64,000 nt of DNA from Candidatus Neomarinimicrobiota bacterium (lineage in GTDB: Bacteria; Fidelibacterota; JAANXI01): NCBI GenBank assembly GCA_021734025.1, contig JAIPJS010000004.1:124001-188000 (forward strand), read 5' to 3'. The notes beneath the pieces were generated by a model. It was not told the DNA's origin. It saw only the letters and a list, made by a program, of their open reading frames with translations, and ran no database searches. The position numbers were made by a program, and so were the translations under genes. The stretch's first letter is position 1. Each line of letters starts with the position of its first letter. Positions 50,653 through 58,316 of this stretch are shown in pieces.

Positions 50653-51795
50653 TTACGCACCTTCGTCTGGTTCAATTTCTCCGATGATAGATTCAGCCAC
50701 ACGTCTGCCGGCGCCCGGATCGCCCAATTTGTCACGTATATTTCCCAGCGATGTTTGCACTTTCTCCAGATATTCCGAATCGTTCAGGTATCGCACAACT
50801 TCACCAGAGATGTTGTCCGCATTCACATCGTTTTGCAGCAGTTCCGGCACCACCTGCTCCCCGGCCACGATATTCGCCAGCCCGATGTACGGCATATCCA
50901 CCAGCAGGTTACCCATCCACCAGGTTAACGTACTCGTTCGGTAGATAATGACCATGGGTGTGCCGAAGTACGCCACCTCCAGCGTCGCCGATCCCGAGGA
51001 AGTCACTACCACATCGCTGTACTGCATCACCTCGTAGGTGTGATCCCGTACCAGATGGACATCGTCGGGAATATCGTACTTCGCGAAGACGGAATCGTCC
51101 AGATCCGGGGCCACCGCCAGCAGAAACTGAAGCGGTTTCTGGTACTCTCTTCTGATATTCGAAAGTGCCTCCAGCATCGGATCCAAATGCCGTTCTATTT
51201 CCTGTCCCCGGCTGCCGGGGAGCAGTCCGATGGTAGTGGTCTCGGTCAAGCACCCGTATCTCCGGAAAAAGGCATCCCTGTCCTGTAATTCCTTCACTTC
51301 TTCCACCAGCGGATGGCCGACAAACTCCACCGGCACATCGTGTTCCCGATACAGGTCTTCCTCGAACGGGAAAATGACGTACATCCGATCTACCAGTTTC
51401 TTCATCTTTTTAAGCCGACCTTTGCCCCAGGCCCATACCTGCGGGGAAATATAATAGTACACAGGCACATCGCGTTTTTTCATCCGCCTGGCGAACCGAA
51501 GGTTGAATCCGGGATAATCAATAAGCACGACTGCTTTCGGATCGTGCTCATCCACCCAATTTTCGAGCCGCTTCATCACCCGCCAGATAAACGGGAGGTG
51601 CTTCACCACCTCGGCGAACCCCATAAACGACATTTCCCGGACGTGATACAGCAATTCCATCCCCTCGGATGCCATCCTGTTCCCGCCGATACCGCTAATC
51701 GAGATCTCCGGCCGGGCCTTCCGCAATCCGCGAACCAGTCCGGCTCCGTGGGTATCCCCTGAGGTTTCACCCGCGATGATTAAGATCTTTTTCAA
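50653..51795 (-). CDS. lpxB: Lipid-A-disaccharide synthase
   Basis: GT19 glycosyltransferase joining UDP-diacylglucosamine and lipid X (380 aa). N-terminal IIAGETSGDTHGAGLVRGLRK and the GIGGNRMASEGMELLY segment are family hallmarks; also ISPQVWAWGKGR (about 138-149) and LLPGSRGQEIERHL (about 192-206). The reading frame starts at TTG (51795), because no ATG precedes residue 61 and an in-frame stop lies upstream; MKKILIIAGETSGD is the expected N-terminus. First gene of the lpxB-DUF374-lpxK operon; its leader has no clear ribosome site. Confidence 0.95.
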   Translation of the reverse strand: MKKILIIAGETSGDTHGAGLVRGLRKARPEISISGIGGNRMASEGMELLYHVREMSFMGFAEVVKHLPFIWRVMKRLENWVDEHDPKAVVLIDYPGFNLRFARRMKKRDVPVYYYISPQVWAWGKGRLKKMKKLVDRMYVIFPFEEDLYREHDVPVEFVGHPLVEEVKELQDRDAFFRRYGCLTETTTIGLLPGSRGQEIERHLDPMLEALSNIRREYQKPLQFLLAVAPDLDDSVFAKYDIPDDVHLVRDHTYEVMQYSDVVVTSSGSATLEVAYFGTPMVIIYRTSTLTWWMGNLLVDMPYIGLANIVAGEQVVPELLQNDVNADNISGEVVRYLNDSEYLEKVQTSLGNIRDKLGDPGAGRRVAESIIGEIEPDEGA

Positions 51796-52184
51796 AAGTT
51801 GTATTCGATTATTTGAGCATTCATATGTTCAAGTAACGACTTAGTGAAATTTTTTCCTAATCTTAATCATACTCCTAATCTTAATCCGTTTTTCAGAGTA
51901 TTCAGAAAACAAAAAACGGGAACACAATGTATGAAAATTTTGCTATCCCGTATTATTCATAAAATAGGGGATAATTTTTATAACACACCAAAAAATAGTA
52001 GGTTAAATTGTTTGAATTCCTTACAGATGATTCTTCAGTAGAGACGTGCCATATCACGTCTCTACACCATTGAAAATATTGATCTTATAACCCATCGAAT
52101 CCGTCCAGTTATTCCGATTTATGAATTATGCAGGATAGGTATATATTTAAAGAGGGTAAAATATCCTTTATAACCATTGGCTTC
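51796..52184. repeat. Gap with a GATTAAGATTA-type copy and a 28-bp hairpin
   Basis: 51856-51888 is, on the minus strand, the same GATTAAGATTAGGAGTA...GATTAAGATTA element as 3501-3533. A perfect 11-bp hairpin, GTAGAGACGTG...CACGTCTCTAC, is at 52038-52065. The rest is AT-rich with no gene that I can support. The lpxB gene begins 61 bases to the left of the first element, on the opposite strand. Confidence 0.65.
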
Positions 52185-52772
52185 CTACATCCGGAACCAG
52201 AACCACTTTGCTGCAATCAGAATCAGAGCAACGCCGATATTGATGAGGGTACTTTTTTCCGGTTTAAGCGCCTTTCGAAACGTCCGGCGTTCCACCGCTG
52301 CGTGCTCTGGCTTCCGCCAGGGGGTGAGCCGGGGAATCATCCGGGGAACGTTGGCCCGATAGTCCGCATATTGCTCGCCGAAAATACCTTCCAGGGTGTC
52401 TTCTTCAAGGGTGATGATTTGTGAATACTGCCACATGAAAAACCCGATAGCTACCACCAGCAGCTGCCACATCCACGGGCCACCGGCGATACACACCACG
52501 CCAATGTAAATAAGCATATTTCCGAGATAGAGCGGATTCCTGAGATAGCCGTACGGGCCTGCCGTGACCAGCGAGCTGGCGCCGACATTCCGCGTTCGGG
52601 TGGCGCCGCCGGCATACAAAATCGCCCAGAACCGGATACTTTCTCCAAAGATCAAAAACGCCAGACCAACCAGCGCCCATTGCAGCATCGGGTCTGCCTG
52701 ATACAGCATAACCAAAATGAGTGGAATGGGCGTATAGCTTCGATATTTAAAGAAAAATGACGGGAGTCTCAT
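52185..52772 (-). CDS. Isoprenylcysteine methyltransferase-like integral membrane protein
   Basis: Membrane protein (195 aa) of the ICMT/PEMT-like methyltransferase family. Five or so helices (about 15-31, 33-55, 85-102 and 104-125, plus the extreme C-terminus). Family motifs visible: GPYGYLRNPLYLGNMLIYIG, the Glu pair of ITLEEDTLEGIFGEQYADY and a following RMIPRL. Substrate unknown; many such proteins in FCB genomes lie near lipid or envelope genes. The start (52772) overlaps the stop of the Gfo/Idh gene (ATGA), so it is co-translated with it. Confidence 0.8.
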   Translation of the reverse strand: MRLPSFFFKYRSYTPIPLILVMLYQADPMLQWALVGLAFLIFGESIRFWAILYAGGATRTRNVGASSLVTAGPYGYLRNPLYLGNMLIYIGVVCIAGGPWMWQLLVVAIGFFMWQYSQIITLEEDTLEGIFGEQYADYRANVPRMIPRLTPWRKPEHAAVERRTFRKALKPEKSTLINIGVALILIAAKWFWFRM

Positions 52773-53758
52773 GATTGTAACACCGAATATTCTTTCACCT
52801 TTTCCTGGATCAACTGTGCCACTTCCAGTGCACGAACCCCATCTTCGCCGGAAACGACCGGTCGCTCTCCGTTTTCTACAGCGTGGATGAACGACTTCAG
52901 TTCCTCCTTCAGCGCATTCGTCTCCTCAATCTTCGGCTGTTCGTAGATGATCTGCTTCTTCTGTCCGTCGTGCTCCAGTTCGCCGAGAATCAGCGGGATA
53001 TTCGGTGATTCCTCCTCTCCGGTATCCCGGAGCCGGTAAATTTCCGTGGTGCCCTGTTGAAAATCGATGGAGATATAGGCTGCCCGCTGGAAGATTCGCA
53101 GCTTGCGCATTGCCTTCTGGGAGATCCGGCTGGCGGTAATGTTGGCCACGCACCCGTTTTCGAACGTTAGCCGGGCGTTGGCAATATCAACGGAATTGGT
53201 AATCACCGGGACACCCGATGCCTCCACGCTCTTCACCGGACTCTTCACCAGCGAGAGAATGATGTCGATGTCGTGGATCATCAGATCCAGGATGACGGCC
53301 ACTTCCGTCCCCCGCTGCTGAAACTGCGCCAGGCGGTGGGATTCGATGAATCTCGGCTCCAGCGACGTGGCTCCCAGCGAAGTGATAGCCGGATTAAACC
53401 GCTCGATATGTCCAATTTGAAAGGTGATGTTGTTATCTTTAGCCAGCGCAACGAGTTCTCTGGCCTGGTTCACTGTTTCGGTGATGGGCTTTTCCAGGAA
53501 GACGTGCTTGCCGGATTCAAGCGCCTGCTTCGCCATGGCATAATGAACATCCGTTGGTACAACCAAATCGACGGCATCAACTTCCCGGAGCATCGCGTCA
53601 AAGGAGTCAAAAACCCGGATCCCCTTCTCACGTTCGCGCTTCTGCACCTCGGGATCCGTATCATAGCACCCGACCAGTTCCAGGTCCTCAATCTCCCGAC
53701 TTAGCCGAAGGTGATGTTTCCCCAGGTGGCCGATGCCAGCTATTCCTAATCGTAACAT
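52769..53758 (-). CDS. Gfo/Idh/MocA-family oxidoreductase
   Basis: NAD(P)-dependent sugar oxidoreductase (329 aa). GIAGIGHLGKHHLR (5-18) is the Rossmann loop, and EKPITETVNQAREL (about 93-106) carries the conserved EKP Lys of the family. C-terminal dimerisation beta-sheet from about 125 to 250. Gene position one gap upstream of lpxB suggests a lipid A or O-antigen sugar role. UDP-GlcNAc 3-dehydrogenase (GnnA) is a candidate, because gnnA lies beside lpxA and lpxB in some bacteria, but the GnnB aminotransferase is absent from the window, so I do not assign it. Transcribed together with the membrane protein downstream. Confidence 0.85.
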   Translation of the reverse strand: MLRLGIAGIGHLGKHHLRLSREIEDLELVGCYDTDPEVQKREREKGIRVFDSFDAMLREVDAVDLVVPTDVHYAMAKQALESGKHVFLEKPITETVNQARELVALAKDNNITFQIGHIERFNPAITSLGATSLEPRFIESHRLAQFQQRGTEVAVILDLMIHDIDIILSLVKSPVKSVEASGVPVITNSVDIANARLTFENGCVANITASRISQKAMRKLRIFQRAAYISIDFQQGTTEIYRLRDTGEEESPNIPLILGELEHDGQKKQIIYEQPKIEETNALKEELKSFIHAVENGERPVVSGEDGVRALEVAQLIQEKVKEYSVLQS

Positions 53759-53838
53759 GCGGGAATTTAAGAAGTTGATACAGACCGTCCAACGAATTTA
53801 TCCAGAATAATACTGGACCACAATAACACACTAAAAAA

Positions 53839-53921
53839 CTGTCGGCGACGCTGAGAGCGATCACCGACAGGGAAAACAGGTACCGGTACCTGAACACTTT
53901 AACACACGAACACTCTAGCAC
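53839..53921. repeat. CTGTCGG hairpin and a four-unit AACAC array
   Basis: CTGTCGG (53839-53845) and CCGACAG (53864-53870) form the hairpin element. Then AACAC begins at 53893, 53901 and 53909 and AGCAC at 53917: steps of exactly eight bases, as in the arrays at 12976 and 14209. The stretch lies between the divergent Gfo/Idh and 5'-nucleotidase genes. No gene is supported in it. Confidence 0.75.
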
Positions 53922-53992
53922 TGTCTTTATTCCTTGCATCCCATTAGTCTGCCGGTGAAATTACTGCCTTTTCAAGGGAGAACAGAATTATT

Positions 53993-55498
53993 ATGGGCAA
54001 AAAATTGAACTCCAATTTGTTTTTCGCGATTACAGTTTCACTGTTGGTTTTTTTTCCTGGGACTGGATCCGCACAAACCGTAGAGACCGCATTTATTCAC
54101 TGGAATGATTTTCACGCGTATAATCAGTACAAGGTGACCTCCGACGGCGATACCGTTGGCGGGTACGCATATCTCGCGGCGTACCGGGATTCGCTGGAGG
54201 CGCTCCATCCTGGAAATTCCTTCTCGCTTCACGCCGGTGACGATTTTCAGGGGACCCCTATCTCCACTTTTACGAAGGGCGCCTCGCAGATTCAAATTCT
54301 CAACCTGGTGCAGCCGGAGGCATTTGTGCTCGGTAACCACGAGTTCGACTACGGCCGGCAAAACCTGGATTCACTGCTCCGGATCGCAGCATTTCCCACC
54401 CTCGCGGCGAATCTTCTGGATATCCGTACCGGAAAAACCTTCGCACCGCCTACAACCATGCTCCGGGGAAAATCCGCCCAGATCGGTGTTATCGGACTTG
54501 TCCCACCCAATTTGTATGGACTCACCCTCCCGGAAAATGTGGAAGATCTGAAGGTCCTTGACCAGACAGCCGTCGTGAAAGAATATGTGAAGTCCCTGGA
54601 ATCGCAGGTTGATCTCACCGTGGTGCTCAGCCATATGGGCTTTTCCAAAGATTCACTGCTGGCGACATCGCTGGGATCAAACACCACGGTGGATCTCATC
54701 GTTGGCGGACATTCGCATACTACGCTCAGGCATCCCAGAGAAGTGAACGGCATCCCCATCCTGCAGGCCGGCGATCACGGTCAGTATCTCGGCCATGCCG
54801 TCACGAACATCGACACGGTGAAAAATCGTATCGTTTCTCTTAATTACGAATTAATTCCCATTGATCGCTCCGGAGTTGTCCCCAATCCGGCAGTACAGTC
54901 ACTGGTGGATTCTTTTACTACAGAGGCGAAGGAGGAACTAGATGAGGTCATTGCCACGCTGAAAACGCCGTGGAAACGTGAGTACGACGCAGAGAGCAAC
55001 ATCGGAAACTGGCAGGCGGACGTGATGCGGGATTATGCCGATGCCGACATCGCGTTCCAGAACTCCGGTGGCATCCGCAAGGATCTCCCGGCCGGACCGG
55101 TGAAAGTCCGGGACATCTGGGAAATCAACCCGTTTGGGAATCATTTCGTCCGGTTTGAAGTCACCGGTGCGGATTTACAAACAATTTTGAAGCACCAAAT
55201 AACCGACCCCAAAGAATTTCTGCAACTTTCGGGACTCCAATACACCTGGGATAAATCCGAACGACGGTTTACCAGGGCGCTTGTCGATAGAAAAAATATC
55301 GATGAAACCGTCAATTATTCTATTGTCACCAACAATTACGTGTTCAGCCATTTCGAGGATTTCTTTGGTTTTCCTCAATCCACAATTTCTGCGGTCAAAC
55401 ACCTCCCGGATATCGACCGGGACGTTTTTCTGCGCGCGGCAGCCAGGCAGGATACTATCGATTCCCGCGTCCAAATTCGCGCCGAGATAGTGAAGTAG
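53993..55498 (+). CDS. 5'-nucleotidase / UshA-like bifunctional metallophosphatase
   Basis: Exported two-domain phosphatase (501 aa), probably periplasmic, hydrolysing nucleotides for salvage. A signal peptide (about 1-26, ending GSAQ) precedes the metallophosphatase core: NDFHAY, the GDDFQG Asp, GNHEFDYG, LSHMG and GGHSHT, the five family motif blocks. The second domain holds NSGGIRKDLPAG, then WEINPFGNHFVRFEVTG, the substrate-binding 5'-nucleotidase C-terminal domain. GGGAG site at about 53975. The next gene, DUF72, starts three bases after its stop. UshA-type activity inferred; 2',3'-cyclic phosphodiesterase activity is also possible. Confidence 0.9.
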   Translation: MGKKLNSNLFFAITVSLLVFFPGTGSAQTVETAFIHWNDFHAYNQYKVTSDGDTVGGYAYLAAYRDSLEALHPGNSFSLHAGDDFQGTPISTFTKGASQIQILNLVQPEAFVLGNHEFDYGRQNLDSLLRIAAFPTLAANLLDIRTGKTFAPPTTMLRGKSAQIGVIGLVPPNLYGLTLPENVEDLKVLDQTAVVKEYVKSLESQVDLTVVLSHMGFSKDSLLATSLGSNTTVDLIVGGHSHTTLRHPREVNGIPILQAGDHGQYLGHAVTNIDTVKNRIVSLNYELIPIDRSGVVPNPAVQSLVDSFTTEAKEELDEVIATLKTPWKREYDAESNIGNWQADVMRDYADADIAFQNSGGIRKDLPAGPVKVRDIWEINPFGNHFVRFEVTGADLQTILKHQITDPKEFLQLSGLQYTWDKSERRFTRALVDRKNIDETVNYSIVTNNYVFSHFEDFFGFPQSTISAVKHLPDIDRDVFLRAAARQDTIDSRVQIRAEIVK

Positions 55499-55501
55499 TC
55501 T

Positions 55502-56329
55502 ATGCAGAAATCCCTCTTTTCACCGGATCAGCAGACGGCGCAGGAGACGCGGAACACATTTCAGCCGCCGGTTTATATTGGCAGTGGCGGCTGGAACTAC
55601 CGGGACTGGGTCGGCGCGTTTTATCCGCCGTACCTGGATAAGGCCGACTGGCTGACTCATTACGCTACCCAATTCCCCAGCGTGGAAATCGACGGTACCT
55701 TCTATAGTATTCCCAGTGAATCCACCGTCAGGACCTGGCATAAACGAACGCCCGGCGATTTTGTATTCACCGCGAAGGTTCCCCGGATTATCACGCATGA
55801 GCGCCGGCTTCGGGATGTGGAGGACGTACTCCGCGCCTTCCTCGACCGAATATCGCTGCTCGGCGATAAACTCGGTCCGCTGTTGCTCCAGTTTCCGCCA
55901 TCATTCACCGCGGATAATTTTGAACTGCTCCACGACTTTCTGCCGACGCTGCCCGCCAATTTTCGGTTTGCGCTGGAAGTCCGGGATGCCGGCTGGCTTC
56001 ATCAACGATTTTACGAACTGCTCTCGGCCAACAACATCGCATTCACCATTACCGACTCCGAATATATCCCCAGGAAATCCAGAGTCACTGCGGACTTCAC
56101 TTACCTTCGCTGGATCGGCAGCCATACCAGCGGTTTTGACTTCTTTGGGAAAGTACAGGCCGACAGGACCGGCGACCTCCGGGACTGGGCGACGGTGATA
56201 TTGAAAAAATTCAAATCCATGGATATCGATATCTACGGCTTTTTCAATAACCACTACATGGGATTTTCGCCGGGCAGCATCCGGGAACTGTACCGGATTT
56301 ATCAGGAAATGGCCAACGCTGATGAGTGA
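55502..56329 (+). CDS. DUF72-family protein
   Basis: DUF72 (COG1801) protein of 275 aa, a TIM-barrel-like family without a known function. Typical features: VYIGSGGWNYRDWVGAFYPP near 21-40, EIDGTFYSIP (about 61-70), FTAKVPRIITHERRL (about 85-99), GPLLLQFPPSF and FRFALEVRDAGW, then the C-terminal YGFFNNHYMGFSPGSI. No signal peptide. The start is three bases after the nucleotidase stop, so coupled translation is likely. It overlaps the following CPBP gene by eight bases. The family is linked to stress in some reports, but nothing here demonstrates that. Confidence 0.92.
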   Translation: MQKSLFSPDQQTAQETRNTFQPPVYIGSGGWNYRDWVGAFYPPYLDKADWLTHYATQFPSVEIDGTFYSIPSESTVRTWHKRTPGDFVFTAKVPRIITHERRLRDVEDVLRAFLDRISLLGDKLGPLLLQFPPSFTADNFELLHDFLPTLPANFRFALEVRDAGWLHQRFYELLSANNIAFTITDSEYIPRKSRVTADFTYLRWIGSHTSGFDFFGKVQADRTGDLRDWATVILKKFKSMDIDIYGFFNNHYMGFSPGSIRELYRIYQEMANADE

Positions 56330-57062
56330 CGGAATCGAGACCCAACGCATCACCGATCGCCGGGATATACCCCCTGAGCTGATCTGGAGTAAGTACAGTA
56401 TCATCCAGCACGCGATCTTCTGGCTGCTGGCGCTCGGCGCCTGGCACGGCCTCCACTTGCTTGCCGGATGGAAAGAACAATATACACTGCCCGTCTGGCG
56501 CTACGTCTCCCGGGTGCGTTTCTATTTTGGCACCAGCGATTTCGAACGAATGGTCATCATTGGAGTCATAACGGGTTTCGTTTTACTCGGGTTTATCCTT
56601 CTGACCGACTACCTGTTTGCCTTGATTAAAGGGCACAAACCGTCCAGAGAAGTGCTCCGCAATTACTACCTGCTGCCGCGCACCAACAAGCAAAGCCTCA
56701 TCGCCATGCTACTCGGCGTCAACGCCGGCATTTTTGAGGAAATCTTCTTCCGGGGCGGCCTGTATACCCTGTTCTATTTTCTGAGTGGTTCCGTCATCCT
56801 CGGTGTTGTGGTTACCTCTGCCATTTTCGCGCTGCTCCACGCTGCACTACAGGGGCTCCGGAGCACCATTTGGATCTTCGCAGTAGGCATTGTCCTTAAC
56901 GTCATGGTCCTCTACACTGACACCTATATCGCCGCCATGGCCTGTCACATTACAGTCAACATCGGCAACCTGTTCCTGATTCCCGCCCTGTTTGAAGAAG
57001 ATCTCGAAGAGTTGATCCTCGAAGACAAGGGCCTGGCTGGCATTTCACCAACGACCCAATAA
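56322..57062 (+). CDS. CPBP-family intramembrane glutamic protease
   Basis: Membrane protein of the CAAX/CPBP (Abi) family (246 aa). The catalytic motif is E139-E140-x3-R144 (FEEIFFRGGLYTLFY); the second-block FALLHAALQ and third-block CHITVNIGN contribute the His residues. Six or so helices are visible (about 28-48, 75-103, 126-148, 152-178, 187-203 and 205-225). Rce1-like, type II CAAX-protease fold; the substrate is not known. It overlaps the DUF72 gene by eight bases. The downstream gene begins 11 bases after its stop. Confidence 0.87.
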   Translation: MSDGIETQRITDRRDIPPELIWSKYSIIQHAIFWLLALGAWHGLHLLAGWKEQYTLPVWRYVSRVRFYFGTSDFERMVIIGVITGFVLLGFILLTDYLFALIKGHKPSREVLRNYYLLPRTNKQSLIAMLLGVNAGIFEEIFFRGGLYTLFYFLSGSVILGVVVTSAIFALLHAALQGLRSTIWIFAVGIVLNVMVLYTDTYIAAMACHITVNIGNLFLIPALFEEDLEELILEDKGLAGISPTTQ

Positions 57063-57073
57063 AATAATTTCCC

Positions 57074-58087
57074 ATGGATTATCCCAGCGATAGCCTCCCG
57101 CGTTTGAGTCCCGGCGAACCGGGGTTCGAAACCTGGCAACTCCAGGTGAATGATGAAGAACGCCAGTTCGGCTGGCGGATCAGGTTCACGAGACTGTATT
57201 CCGGAGATGGGACTTCGACGGCGACCGTGGAATTCGCGTACTCCAACCGCTATAACCCGGAAAAAGAGAACCGGCTCCTCTCCCAAAATTTCGGCGAGGA
57301 ACATTTCGCTGTCAAAGGCTCTGCGAACGAGCCGTTCGGGTTCCGGGCCGGGGACATCGTTCTCACCGAGGAATTTAGCCAGGGTATTCTCTCCACATTC
57401 GAGGAGACTATTCGCTGGAAGCTGGAGTGGTTCAACGATCCCGATACCGGCCGTGCACTCTGGCCTATGAATGCGCTGTACCGGTGGAAAAATCCTGCGA
57501 CCAAGCTGTTGACGCCCCAGCCGCGGATTCGACCGAAGGGCAAAATTTCCATCGGCGCTCTGGACGTAGAACTGGAGGAAGCCTTCGGGCACGTTTCCCA
57601 CTGGTGGGGAACCCGATTGCCGGAATCGTGGCACCGGACGTACTGCAGTGGATTTCAGGAGACGGACTTTGCCTCGCTGGAGGCCATCACGCTAAAGACA
57701 AAATTCGGGATAATGCCTGTGCCTGGTGTCACCCTGGTGCAACTCGAGCTGTATGGCGAACTCTTTGAATTCACCGGCATCTCCCACATGCTCTCCACCG
57801 CGTCCGATTATTCGGAGAACCGCTGGCTCATTGCCGCCGAAAACGACTCCCACAGATTACAGGTAGAACTTCAGACCTCAGAAGACACGCTGATGGAATC
57901 AGTGTACCCAGTCCCCGGCGATTCCGACCGACACGTTCGGTACTCAGGCGTCGCCAGTATGCAAGTCACACTCTCCGAACGTCTCGACGGTGAATGGCAT
58001 CAGAAACAAAAACTAACTTGCCCGGATGCGGCGGCGTTTGAGGTGGGGAGGGTTACGCCCGTCGCCGATCGCTCTCGGCGTCGATGA
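57074..58087 (+). CDS. Lipocalin/tocopherol-cyclase-like protein, stop codon inside a repeat
   Basis: Unassigned 337-aa protein. No signal peptide. Beta-rich; the block EEAFGHVSHWWGTRLPESWHRTYCSGFQ (split by function: WG...P..W...F) resembles the DxxWG...W motif of tocopherol-cyclase-like and CrtC/AttH lipocalin-type proteins. This is a visual similarity only. The last eight or nine residues (VADRSRRR) and the stop codon (58085-58087) are encoded by the dispersed element that begins at 58060. The native C-terminus may therefore have been replaced when the element inserted. Downstream of the CPBP gene by 11 bases with no strong ribosome site. Confidence 0.65.
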   Translation: MDYPSDSLPRLSPGEPGFETWQLQVNDEERQFGWRIRFTRLYSGDGTSTATVEFAYSNRYNPEKENRLLSQNFGEEHFAVKGSANEPFGFRAGDIVLTEEFSQGILSTFEETIRWKLEWFNDPDTGRALWPMNALYRWKNPATKLLTPQPRIRPKGKISIGALDVELEEAFGHVSHWWGTRLPESWHRTYCSGFQETDFASLEAITLKTKFGIMPVPGVTLVQLELYGELFEFTGISHMLSTASDYSENRWLIAAENDSHRLQVELQTSEDTLMESVYPVPGDSDRHVRYSGVASMQVTLSERLDGEWHQKQKLTCPDAAAFEVGRVTPVADRSRRR

Positions 58088-58168
58088 CGGTAATTTCATT
58101 ATTTTCTGGCACCGTCGGCGGCCCTTGAAGGGTTCACCGACGGGAAAATCGAGTCATTCCGACCGAGT
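58060..58168. repeat. Composite element, direct copy of the one at 61719-61827
   Basis: CGTCGCCGATCGCTCTCGG... to ...GAGTCATTCCGACC aligns over about 108 bases, by eye near 88% identical, with 61719-61827 in the same orientation, 3659 bp away. The two copies bracket the restriction-modification gene. The left copy overlaps the end of the 57074 gene and supplies its stop. The element is the same composite type as at 2979-3132. In the remaining gap to 58316 three TCTGAC direct copies start at 58275, 58297 and 58307. Confidence 0.8.
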
Positions 58169-58316
58169 TCCGGTAGTTTCGAAGTGCAGGGGAAAATCCT
58201 CCGACTTCCGCATTGCGCATCAGCGGTAATTCCAGTAAAATTAGCTAATCCGATTTTTGTATAGTACGGCCAAATCTGACATGAAAAACAGAGTAATCTG
58301 ACGGAGTCTGACTTCC

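Noticed and set aside
51796-52184. tRNA or structured RNA at the 52038-52065 hairpin
   Set aside because: It is only a single 11-bp stem with a 6-base loop, without cloverleaf arms or a terminator T-run. I saw no tRNA or rRNA gene anywhere in the window.
56322-57062. Bacteriocin immunity role for the CPBP protein
   Set aside because: Abi/CPBP proteins are sometimes linked to immunity, but no bacteriocin or toxin gene is present in the neighbourhood.
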